A stretch of 64,000 bases of DNA from Clostridium neonatale (GTDB lineage: Bacteria; Bacillota; Clostridia; Clostridiales; Clostridiaceae): positions 999,736-1,063,735 of the forward strand of contig NZ_LN890328.1 of assembly GCF_001458595.1 (NCBI RefSeq). Direction: 5' to 3'. The position numbers and the translations under genes were made by a program. Shown piece by piece: positions 53,392 to 61,301 of this stretch. The notes under the pieces were generated by a model. The model was given only the letters and a program-made list of their open reading frames with translations. It ran no database searches and was not told the DNA's origin. Position 1 is the stretch's first letter, and the number at the start of each line of letters is the position of its first letter.

Positions 53392-54381
53392 ATGGATGCA
53401 AAAGTCATGTACTATGAAAGATTAGAAGATGATAAAGTAATATGTAGAGTTTGTCCTCATAATTGCTTAATAAGTGAAGATAAATTTGGTATCTGCAGAT
53501 TGAGAACCGTAAAAAATAATATACCAATTGCTATAAATTATGGGGAAGTGACTTCAATTGGTGTTGATCCAATTGAAAAGAAGCCGTTATATCATTTTAA
53601 ACCTTCTAAAAACATATTATCTATTGGAAGCTTTGGATGTAATATGACTTGCAGCTTTTGCCAAAACTATGAAATATCACAATACAGACCAGAATCACAA
53701 TATTTAAGTATTGATAAATTGATTGAGCTTATAAGTAAAGCACCTAATAATGCTGGAATTGCTTTTACATATAATGAGCCATTTATGTGGTATGAATATA
53801 TTTATGAGGCATCTAAAAAAATAAAAGAATACAATAAAGATATTAATGTAGTAATAGTCACCAATGGATATATAAATGAAGAACCTCTTCTAGATTTATT
53901 ACCTTATGTTGATGCAATGAATATAGATTTAAAAGGATATACTAATAAATATTATAAAAGTATATGTGGTGCAAAACTAGAGCCTGTATTAGAAACAATA
54001 AAAAGATGTTATGAAAAATGTCACATAGAAATAACTACTTTGCTTGTAAGTGATGAAAATGGTTCAATAGAAGAAGTTCGTGAAATTGCAAAATTTTTAG
54101 CAAGCGTAGATAAGAATATTCCTCTTCATTTAAGCAGATATTTTCCAAGATTTAAAATGCAAAATGACGCTACTGAGGTTAAAAAAATTGAAAAAGATGC
54201 AGATGAAGCAAAGAAATATTTAAAATATGTTTATATAGGAAATGTGCAAGGTATAGATAATAATACTTACTGCAGAAAATGTGGTAATCTTTTAATTGAA
54301 AGAAATGGATATACAACAAAAGTGTATATGAAAAGTAATATATGTAATAAATGTGGGAATACCATAAATATTACTTTATGA
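53392..54381 (+). CDS. AmmeMemoRadiSam-system radical SAM enzyme
   Basis: A 329-residue radical SAM protein. I start it at ATG 53392; AGGTG from 53381 is the RBS and overlaps a GTG. The SAM-cluster motif is GCNMTCSFCQNYEIS (C-x3-C-x2-C). An N-terminal four-cysteine motif (CRVCPHNC, CRLR) precedes it, and a C-terminal zinc ribbon (CRKCGN, CNKCGN) follows, as in the AmrS family of PflA-like activases. It follows the LigB-AMMECR1 fusion by 78 bp in the same direction and should act with it. An IS element lies immediately downstream. Confidence 0.9.
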   Translation: MDAKVMYYERLEDDKVICRVCPHNCLISEDKFGICRLRTVKNNIPIAINYGEVTSIGVDPIEKKPLYHFKPSKNILSIGSFGCNMTCSFCQNYEISQYRPESQYLSIDKLIELISKAPNNAGIAFTYNEPFMWYEYIYEASKKIKEYNKDINVVIVTNGYINEEPLLDLLPYVDAMNIDLKGYTNKYYKSICGAKLEPVLETIKRCYEKCHIEITTLLVSDENGSIEEVREIAKFLASVDKNIPLHLSRYFPRFKMQNDATEVKKIEKDADEAKKYLKYVYIGNVQGIDNNTYCRKCGNLLIERNGYTTKVYMKSNICNKCGNTINITL

Positions 54382-55905
54382 TACTTTAAAAGATTTCTTA
54401 TATAATAAAGCATTACTATTTATTAATAGCAATGCCCAGTTTGTAGACAAAAGAGGGTAAATGAAATTTGCATTTACCCCTTTTGCTATTATTAATAGAA
54501 TTTTTTCTATATTTTTCATTAAATTAGCCAATAAATTGTCCGAACCGGTAGGCAATAATCCATTTCGATCCAGCCATGTGGCTAATTTTTTTAAATTCAT
54601 GCATGCAAATAAGAGGTTAAGCTCCATCTTAACCTTTTTTATTCCACGATATTGTGTATATCTCATACCATGCTTTTCTTTTGCATCCGCAAATACACGT
54701 TCAATTGTTTGACTTCGTAACATATAGATTTCTTTCATACCTTTTATATGTCTTATATCTTCTACTTGCTCCATGTATTCTTCCCAAACATGCCTGCATA
54801 TTACTTTTACATGATTTTTACTTTGAGTACATTGATTAAGAAATGGACAATTAGCGCAAGCCTTTTTATTACTTTTATATTCTTTATAACCGTCTCTATT
54901 AGTTGTAGAATATTTTAATATTTGGTTATTAGGGCAAATGTAACAATCATAGTATTCATCATAAGCATAGTCATATTTTTTGAAGAATCCTTGTTTAGTC
55001 ATAGGGCGTTTATAAGGCATTATTGGTGTCTTTCCATCATCAATTATTTGCTTCGCAATCGCAGGGATTTTATATCCCGAATCTACAACAATACCATTCA
55101 CATTGCTATGTTCTTTCTTAACTTTTTCATATATTCCCCAAAATGAAACTGAATCATGGACATTCCCAGGTGTCAATTCAAAGCCTAAAATATAGTTATT
55201 CTTATCGCAAGCTGTGTTAGCAGTATATGCAAATACTTTTTTATGTTCACCTTTATGAAATAATCCACTTTCAGGATCGGTAGTGCTTACTTTAATGTTT
55301 TTTTTTAATTCTTCTGAAGTTTCTTTTTCTTTAAGTGGTTTTTTATTATGTAATTCTCTGTCTTTATTAATTTCTTCTTTCAATGATTTTTCATATACTC
55401 TTGCAGATTCTTCAATAACTTCATTTCTATATTTATGAGTATTAGCATTAGCTTTTATATGTGTTCCATCTATAAAGATATTCTCATCATCAATAAAACC
55501 GTATTTATTAACTTCGCACAATATTCTTGCAAATATAGTTTCAAATAAATCGGAATCTTTAAATCTTCTTGAATAGTTTTTACTAAATGTTGAGAAATGA
55601 GGTAATTGTTCATGCATGTTATATCCCAAATACCAACGATATGCAAAATTAACCTCAATTTCTTTAAGTGTTTGTCTCATTGAACGGATACCAAAAAGAT
55701 ATTGAATCATTACTATTTTTATTAAAACTACTGGATCAATGCTTTCGCGCCCGTAAGGCTTGTATAGATCTTTTACTTCATCGTAAATAAAACTTAAATC
55801 TATTGCTGCATCTATTTTTCTAACTAAATGATTTTTAGGAACAAGATCATCTAAACTTAACATTTCAATTTGTGTTCTATCTGCTTTCTTTTTAATTCCC
55901 ATCAT
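54376..55905 (-). CDS. IS1182-family transposase
   Basis: A 509-residue DDE transposase. I use the ATG pair with its 5' end at 55905 (RBS AAGGTGGTG on the minus strand). DDE positions are in FIDGTHIKANANTH, VNGIVVDSGYKIP and ERVFADAKEKHGMRYTQYRG. A Cys-rich zinc-ribbon insert (YDCYICPNNQI, CANCPFLNQC) is present, as in this family. It lies inside the 1556-bp IS. The last about 20 codons run past the IS end into host DNA and use a host-derived stop. Not obviously broken, and probably still functional. Confidence 0.92.
   Translation of the reverse strand: MMGIKKKADRTQIEMLSLDDLVPKNHLVRKIDAAIDLSFIYDEVKDLYKPYGRESIDPVVLIKIVMIQYLFGIRSMRQTLKEIEVNFAYRWYLGYNMHEQLPHFSTFSKNYSRRFKDSDLFETIFARILCEVNKYGFIDDENIFIDGTHIKANANTHKYRNEVIEESARVYEKSLKEEINKDRELHNKKPLKEKETSEELKKNIKVSTTDPESGLFHKGEHKKVFAYTANTACDKNNYILGFELTPGNVHDSVSFWGIYEKVKKEHSNVNGIVVDSGYKIPAIAKQIIDDGKTPIMPYKRPMTKQGFFKKYDYAYDEYYDCYICPNNQILKYSTTNRDGYKEYKSNKKACANCPFLNQCTQSKNHVKVICRHVWEEYMEQVEDIRHIKGMKEIYMLRSQTIERVFADAKEKHGMRYTQYRGIKKVKMELNLLFACMNLKKLATWLDRNGLLPTGSDNLLANLMKNIEKILLIIAKGVNANFIYPLLSTNWALLLINSNALLYKKSFKVS
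54409..54436. repeat. Target duplication of the IS, left copy
   Basis: A 28-bp sequence identical to 55993-56020. It is itself a hairpin (AGCATT..CTATT with its complement) and looks like half of a split terminator of the radical SAM gene. Confidence 0.85.
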
Positions 55906-55992
55906 AATGAAACACCACCTTACTTTTACTATCATATTTTAACATAAAAATAAACAACTAACTTCATTTTGAAGTTAGTTGTCAACACTCTG
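54437..55992 (-). mobile_element. IS1182-family insertion sequence, 1556 bp
   Basis: The ends CAGTTTGTAGACAA (54437-54450) and, as reverse complement of the right end, CAGAGTGTTGACAA (55992-55979) match at 11 of 14 positions and form the terminal inverted repeats. Subterminal hairpins follow at both ends: GGGTAAATG with CATTTACCC near 54456-54480 and ACAACTAACTTC with GAAGTTAGTTGT near 55952-55982. It is flanked by a 28-bp direct repeat. It encodes one intact transposase, and it separates the AmmeMemoRadiSam operon from its original terminator. Confidence 0.9.
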
Positions 55993-56020
55993 AGCATTAC
56001 TATTTATTAATAGCAATGCC
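55993..56020. repeat. Target duplication of the IS, right copy
   Basis: Identical over 28 bp to 54409-54436 and followed by TTATTATTCTTT, the original T-rich tail of the interrupted terminator. Confidence 0.85.
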
Positions 56021-56054
56021 TTATTATTCTTTAATGGAAATTTTAAACTTTTTA

Positions 56055-56165
56055 CTAAAAACCTTTTATAATTAAAACTAAAATGAAAATTGCAATTATA
56101 AGTTGTATAATTTCATATGCTAGTCCAGTCAAAGATTTTACTAAGTCTTTAGTATCACTATTCAT
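56055..56165 (-). CDS. Small membrane protein, 36 residues, unknown
   Basis: ATG at 56165 is preceded by AAAGGATG on the minus strand and starts a 36-codon frame: a hydrophilic N-terminus (NSDTKDLVKSLTG) and a single strongly hydrophobic segment (residues 19-33) ending in KGF. No homologue is recognised. A TATAAT-like element lies about 40 bp upstream. It could be a membrane micropeptide or toxin-like peptide. It is too short for firm calling. Confidence 0.45.
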   Translation of the reverse strand: MNSDTKDLVKSLTGLAYEIIQLIIAIFILVLIIKGF

Positions 56166-56394
56166 ATGTATTAACCATCCTTTGTTTGTTCTATAATGAT
56201 ATTATATCAAATTATACTAAAATATTCCTATAAATTAGGTTCACATTAAAAATACAAATACCTATAAACTACAATAACATATTTAAAAATATAAGTCTAG
56301 TAATAAATTATATAAATGGTAATATTTAATTATAGTGTATCTCGAGAGTACATGGTTTTATAAGGAAAATTAAAGTAAGAAGGAGAACTTAACA

Positions 56395-57168
56395 ATGATA
56401 AAAGAAATAATCGAAAAAGATTTAATTACTTTTGAGTATCCTCCTGATGGTGGAAAAATATCTATTATTGATCCTTATGATGGATGTACAATTAAATGTC
56501 CTTATTGCTTTCAAATGACTGATAGTAATTGGAACAAGGATATAATTGTTAAATTAAATATGCCTGAATTAATAAAAAACAATTTAAATAATTGGAATAG
56601 AAAAGAAACTATATATATGGGTAGCAGATGTGATCCGTATCACGAGATTGAAAGAAAATATGAGTTGACAAGAAATTGCTTAATTGAACTAAATAAACTT
56701 AATATACCTATAATGATAACTACAAAAGCAGATTATGGTATTATCCTTAGAGATATGGATATTATAAAAAATTACAGTTCAAATATAACAATATTACTTG
56801 GTTTATCAAATCTAACTCAAATCCTTAATACAAATAAAAATGAAGTCATTGAAAATATTAATCTTGCTAATTATCTATGTAATCAAAAAATAAAGGTATG
56901 GACTTTTATAACTCCTGTATTGCCAGGGATTACAGATGTAGATGAAATTATAGATAATTTAAATAATACCATACCTGTATTCTTAGATAAATTGAGAATA
57001 CAAAAAGATAGTGTTCAAATGAGAAAAATGCTTAGTTTTATACAAGCTAATTATCCTAAGCTATATGGCGAATATGAAAATCTTATAAATAATGATACAA
57101 ATAAATATATTGATGAATTGAGAGATAAATATAAAGACAATACAAGGATAAAATTTGTATTTGATTAG
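56395..57168 (+). CDS. Radical SAM protein, spore-photoproduct-lyase-like (SPL family)
   Basis: A 257-residue radical SAM protein with the cluster motif GCTIKCPYCFQ (C-x3-C-x2-C), followed by MGSRCDPYHEIERKYELTRN and VWTFITPVLPGITDVDEI. This layout (short SPL-like proteins with a SxCDPY-type motif) differs from true SplB repair lyases, so DNA-repair activity is uncertain and I would call it only SPL-family. RBS GAAGGAGA lies upstream. Monocistronic, with a hairpin about 140 bp downstream. Confidence 0.82.
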   Translation: MIKEIIEKDLITFEYPPDGGKISIIDPYDGCTIKCPYCFQMTDSNWNKDIIVKLNMPELIKNNLNNWNRKETIYMGSRCDPYHEIERKYELTRNCLIELNKLNIPIMITTKADYGIILRDMDIIKNYSSNITILLGLSNLTQILNTNKNEVIENINLANYLCNQKIKVWTFITPVLPGITDVDEIIDNLNNTIPVFLDKLRIQKDSVQMRKMLSFIQANYPKLYGEYENLINNDTNKYIDELRDKYKDNTRIKFVFD

Positions 57169-57308
57169 TTTTATATTTAGTTAAGCTTGTAGATGAATGT
57201 GAAAAAAATATATTAACTTGGATTTTAATATAGCATATGTCAGTTTTTAAAAGATTTTATAAAGTAGTATGAGAGATTTCAAATACAACAATTTAAAATA
57301 ATTATATG

Positions 57309-57366
57309 CTCCCTTTATAGTAAACAGTTAAAATATTAAAACTGTTTCTATATAAGGGAGGATTTT
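57309..57366 (+). terminator. Hairpin with T tail after the SPL-like gene
   Basis: A long stem pairing CTCCCTTTATAGTAAACAGT with ACTGTTTCTATATAAGGGAG, followed by GATTTTTATT. It may terminate the radical SAM transcript. Its 3' arm also holds an AAGGGAGG that could act as an RBS for the small frame at 57373. Confidence 0.6.
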
Positions 57367-57372
57367 TATTAT

Positions 57373-57456
57373 ATGATGCTTATCTTTAGTATATTATTCG
57401 TTATTTTCTTAATACTAAAAGTAAAAGAAATATTTAAGCTAAAAATATTTTTTTAA
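57373..57456 (+). CDS. Possible 27-residue hydrophobic peptide
   Basis: ATG ATG at 57373 follows an AAGGGAGG inside the hairpin at 57309-57366 and encodes a hydrophobic segment (LIFSILFVIFLILK) with a basic tail. The RBS is buried in a strong stem and spacing is 10-13 bp, so translation would depend on that stem opening. It could be a leader peptide or a chance frame. Confidence 0.3.
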   Translation: MMLIFSILFVIFLILKVKEIFKLKIFF

Positions 57457-57479
57457 TTACAATTAAAATATTATAGGTA

Positions 57480-57510
57480 TTGACTATCCTGCTACAGGAT
57501 ACTTTATTAT
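57480..57510 (+). promoter_or_regulatory. MerR-type promoter of the ABC exporter operon
   Basis: TTGACT (57480-57485) and TATTAT (57505-57510) are 19 bp apart, with a palindrome TATCCTG-CTA-CAGGATA (57485-57501) filling the spacer. An over-long spacer with a dyad between -35 and -10 is characteristic of MerR-family activated promoters. The palindrome could also act as a hairpin in RNA. Confidence 0.5.
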
Positions 57511-57575
57511 AAAATATATGTTTGGCATAATCAAATTAGTAATATAATCAATTTAAGAAAGGACTGAGAACTAAT

Positions 57576-59303
57576 ATGAAACTAATATTAAAATATTTGA
57601 AAAATTACAAACTGCTAATTATTTTGAATGTAATTTCAGTATTTGGTTTTGCTTTGGTAGAACTTGGGATTCCAACCATTATGGCTGAAGTTATTGATAA
57701 TGGTATAGCCAATAACGATATAACTTATATAAAGCAAAAAGGAATTTTAATAGCAATTATTTCTATTATAGGTGTTTTAGGTACAATATTACTTGGATAT
57801 TGTTCATCTAAAATTTCAACTGGTTTAACTAGAGATATTAGAAATGATATTTTTAGGAAAGCACAAGAATATTCTCACAGTGAATATGATAAGTTTGGAG
57901 TATCTTCAATGATCACAAGAACTACAAATGATGCATATCAATTAATGCAATTTACAAACACACTCCTAAGAACTGCATTATTAACACCAGTTATGTTTGG
58001 AGTAAGTTTGTTTATGATACTTAAGACAAGTGTATCACTTTCTATAGTTCTTGCAATAACTGTACCATTTATAATACTTGGTGTAGTAGTTATTGCTAAA
58101 TTATCTCATCCAATATCTGAAACGCAACAAAAAAGATTAGACAAACTTAATCGTATTTCTAGAGAGAATTTAACTGGGATAAGAGTTATAAGAGCATTTG
58201 GGAATGACGATCATGAAAGAGAAAGATTTATGGAAACAAATGAAGATTATGCTAATATATCAAAAAAGCTGTTTAAACTTATGGCAGCATCTCAACCAAC
58301 ATTTTTCTTTTTATTAAATATGGCGGTTCTAGCAATATTTTGGCTTGCAAGTAAAATGATAAATACAGAAACATTACAAGTTGGACAATTAATTGCATTT
58401 TTAGATTACTTGTTTCATTCAATGTTTTCTTTAATGTTATTTTCTATGATATTTATAATGTATCCAAAAGCGCAAGTTTCTGCAGATAGAATTGAGGAGC
58501 TATTAGATGCAGAGCCTCTTATAAAAAATCCTGAAAATGGTGTAAAAGATACTAAAATAAAAGGTGAAGTTGAATTCGATAATGTTACTTTTACTTATCC
58601 AGATGGTGAAGAACCTGTACTTAAAGATATATCATTTAAAGCTAGTAAAGGTCAAACTGTAGCCTTTATAGGTAGTACAGGTAGTGGTAAGTCAACACTT
58701 ATAAATCTAATACCAAGATTTTATGATGTTACGGAAGGATGCATAAAAATTGATGGTATAGATGTAAGAAATTATGATTTAAAAGCACTAAGAAAAAAGA
58801 TTGGATTTATTCCTCAAAAAACAAGATTATTTACAGGAAGTATAAATAGTAATATTAAATTTGGTAAAAAGAGTGCAACTAGCGGAGAAATTGAACATTC
58901 AGCAAAAGTGTCTCAAGCTTATGATTTTATTTCAAAGAAACCTAAGAAGTTTGAAGAGATGATAAGTGAGGGCGGATCTAATGTATCAGGTGGCCAAAAG
59001 CAAAGATTATCTATTGCAAGAGCTATAGTTAGAAAGCCCGAAATTTATATATTTGATGATAGTTTTTCTGCTTTAGATTTTAAAACAGATGCAACACTTA
59101 GAGCAAAGTTAAAAGAAGAAACAAAGGAATCTGTGGTTTTAATTGTTGCTCAAAGAATTGGATCTATTTTAGATGCTGATAAAATAATAGTATTAAATGA
59201 AGGTAAAGTAGTTGGCAGTGGAACTCACAAGGAACTTTTAAAAACTTGTGAAATATATCATGAAATTGCTTTATCACAACTTACAGAGGAGGAGTTAGCA
59301 TAA
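57576..59303 (+). CDS. Heterodimeric ABC exporter, subunit with degenerate ATP site
   Basis: A 575-residue half-transporter with six membrane segments (about 1-300) and an NBD. Walker A is GSTGSGKSTLINL and the signature is VSGGQKQRLSIARA, but the Walker B is IYIFDDSFSALD with Asp where the catalytic Glu should be, and the H-loop His is Gln (VLIVAQRIG). This is the pattern of the degenerate partner in BmrC/BmrD-type pairs. It probably exports drugs or lipophilic compounds. RBS GAAAGGA; its stop overlaps the next gene's ATG by one base. Confidence 0.92.
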   Translation: MKLILKYLKNYKLLIILNVISVFGFALVELGIPTIMAEVIDNGIANNDITYIKQKGILIAIISIIGVLGTILLGYCSSKISTGLTRDIRNDIFRKAQEYSHSEYDKFGVSSMITRTTNDAYQLMQFTNTLLRTALLTPVMFGVSLFMILKTSVSLSIVLAITVPFIILGVVVIAKLSHPISETQQKRLDKLNRISRENLTGIRVIRAFGNDDHERERFMETNEDYANISKKLFKLMAASQPTFFFLLNMAVLAIFWLASKMINTETLQVGQLIAFLDYLFHSMFSLMLFSMIFIMYPKAQVSADRIEELLDAEPLIKNPENGVKDTKIKGEVEFDNVTFTYPDGEEPVLKDISFKASKGQTVAFIGSTGSGKSTLINLIPRFYDVTEGCIKIDGIDVRNYDLKALRKKIGFIPQKTRLFTGSINSNIKFGKKSATSGEIEHSAKVSQAYDFISKKPKKFEEMISEGGSNVSGGQKQRLSIARAIVRKPEIYIFDDSFSALDFKTDATLRAKLKEETKESVVLIVAQRIGSILDADKIIVLNEGKVVGSGTHKELLKTCEIYHEIALSQLTEEELA

Positions 59304-61084
59304 TGAAAAAATTTAAAGAAACAATAATAAAAATAGCTCCTTTTGTAAAACCATACAAGCTTCCATTTATTGGCGCTATTTTGTTTGTAATATTAGCAGC
59401 TATATTTACTGCTATTTCTCCAACAGTAGAAGGATTTATATTAACACAGTTAACAAAAGATTCTATAAATATAGCAAAAGGTATAGAAGGTGCTTCTGTA
59501 AACTTCAGTTATATTTTAAAAGTACTTATAATGCTTGCATTTATATATATAGCCAGTGTTTTATCTACTTATGCAGCAAGTTTTCTTTTGACTAATGCTA
59601 TTCAAAATACTATGCGTGACTTAAGAAATTCTGTTCAAGATAAAATAAAGCGATTGCCAGTAAATTATTTTGATAGCAATAGCTATGGTGATGTATTAAG
59701 TAGAATTACAAATGATATTGATACAATATCTAATGCACTTCAACAAAGCTTTGTTCAAGTAATTAATGCGATTTTATCATTATCATTAGCTGTAATTATG
59801 ATGTTTGTACTTAATGTAAAAATGGCATTAGTTGCAACACTTATAATACCTCTTAGTTATTTGGTATCTAAGTTTATAGTTTCTAAGTCACAAAATTTAT
59901 TCATTGGTCAGCAAAAAGCCTTAGGTAAATTAAATGGTGAAGTTCAAGAAATGTATACTGGATTTAATGAGATAAAGCTTTATGGTAAACAAGACGATGT
60001 AATTAAAGAATTTGAAGATATTAATGAAGAGTTATGCCAGACAGGATTTAAGGCTCAATTTATTTCAAGTATAATGTCACCACTTATTTCACTAGTAACT
60101 TATTTAGGAATAGGTGTTATTGGTGTAATGGGAGCTGTTTTTGCTATAGCTGGTACTATAACAGTTGGTAATCTTCAAGCGTTTATACGTTATATATGGC
60201 AGATAAATCAACCACTTACTCAAGTAACTCAGTTGTCTTCTGCAATTCAATCAGCATTTGCTGCAATTGAGCGTGTATTTGAAATATTAAATGAAGAAGA
60301 GCAAATTCCAGATAAGGAAGATTCAATAAAAGTAGAAAATCCTAAAGGTAATGTTACATTTGAGCATGTTAAATTTGGATACTTTGAAGATAAACCTTTA
60401 ATTAAGGACTTAAATGTAGAAGTTAAAAGTGGTCAAATGGTAGCTATAGTTGGGCCTACTGGAGCAGGTAAAACAACCTTAATAAATCTTCTTATGAGAT
60501 TTTATGAGATACAAGGCGGTTCTATTAAGATAGATGGTGTAGATATAAGAGATATGAAAAGAGAAGATCTTCGCTCAATGTTTGGAATGGTTCTTCAAGA
60601 TACTTGGTTGTTTAATGGAACAATAAATGAAAATATTGAATATGGAAGATTTGGAGCAAGAAAGGATGAAATAATTGAAGCAGCTAAAATAGCCAATGTT
60701 CATCACTTCATAAAAACACTTCCAGATGGGTATAATATGTTCTTAAATGAAGAAGCATCAAATATATCTCAAGGAGAAAAGCAGCTCCTTACAATTGCTA
60801 GAGCAATAATTTCAGACCCTGCTATTCTTATATTAGATGAAGCTACAAGCTCTGTTGATACAAGACTTGAATTAATGCTTCAAAACGCTATGAAAAATAT
60901 AATGAAAGGCAGAACAAGTTTTGTTATTGCACATAGACTTTCAACTATAAGAAGTGCAGATTTAATTCTTGTAATAAATGATGGTAATATTATAGAGCAA
61001 GGAAATCATGAAGAGTTAATGGCTAAAGGTGGCTTCTATGAGCAACTTTATAATAGCCAGTTCGCAAATAAAAAAGCAAATTAA
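59303..61084 (+). CDS. Heterodimeric ABC exporter, subunit with consensus ATP site
   Basis: A 593-residue half-transporter with six membrane segments and a complete NBD: Walker A GPTGAGKTTLINLLMRF, signature NISQGEKQLLTIARA, Walker B LILDEATSSVDT with the catalytic Glu and H-loop FVIAHRLST. It is the partner of the preceding gene; together they form one transporter with one functional and one degenerate ATP site. The start codon overlaps the previous stop (TAATG), giving tight coupling. A GAGGAG site lies at the end of the upstream gene. Confidence 0.93.
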   Translation: MKKFKETIIKIAPFVKPYKLPFIGAILFVILAAIFTAISPTVEGFILTQLTKDSINIAKGIEGASVNFSYILKVLIMLAFIYIASVLSTYAASFLLTNAIQNTMRDLRNSVQDKIKRLPVNYFDSNSYGDVLSRITNDIDTISNALQQSFVQVINAILSLSLAVIMMFVLNVKMALVATLIIPLSYLVSKFIVSKSQNLFIGQQKALGKLNGEVQEMYTGFNEIKLYGKQDDVIKEFEDINEELCQTGFKAQFISSIMSPLISLVTYLGIGVIGVMGAVFAIAGTITVGNLQAFIRYIWQINQPLTQVTQLSSAIQSAFAAIERVFEILNEEEQIPDKEDSIKVENPKGNVTFEHVKFGYFEDKPLIKDLNVEVKSGQMVAIVGPTGAGKTTLINLLMRFYEIQGGSIKIDGVDIRDMKREDLRSMFGMVLQDTWLFNGTINENIEYGRFGARKDEIIEAAKIANVHHFIKTLPDGYNMFLNEEASNISQGEKQLLTIARAIISDPAILILDEATSSVDTRLELMLQNAMKNIMKGRTSFVIAHRLSTIRSADLILVINDGNIIEQGNHEELMAKGGFYEQLYNSQFANKKAN

Positions 61085-61098
61085 ATCATTATGATGAT

Positions 61099-61137
61099 AA
61101 TCTCCAAACACCTTTTAGTAGATGTTTGGAGATTTTA
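61099..61137 (+). terminator. Terminator of the ABC exporter operon
   Basis: AATCTCCAAACA with its complement TGTTTGGAGATT and a TTTATTA tail. Confidence 0.85.
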
Positions 61138-61301
61138 TTATAAAATATTATTAGTTCTAATATCATTATCTATAAATATAATCCGTGAGACTGCTTATGC
61201 TTAAGTAAGATTTTAAATAATTTATAAATTGAATTGCAGAATAATATTTGGCCTTTTACTTATACTAAAACTGATTTTTGATATAAATATGAGGTGGTAT
61301 A

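Noticed and set aside
56395..57168. True spore photoproduct lyase SplB
   Set aside because: It is about 80-90 residues shorter than SplB and only the general SPL-family motifs are present.
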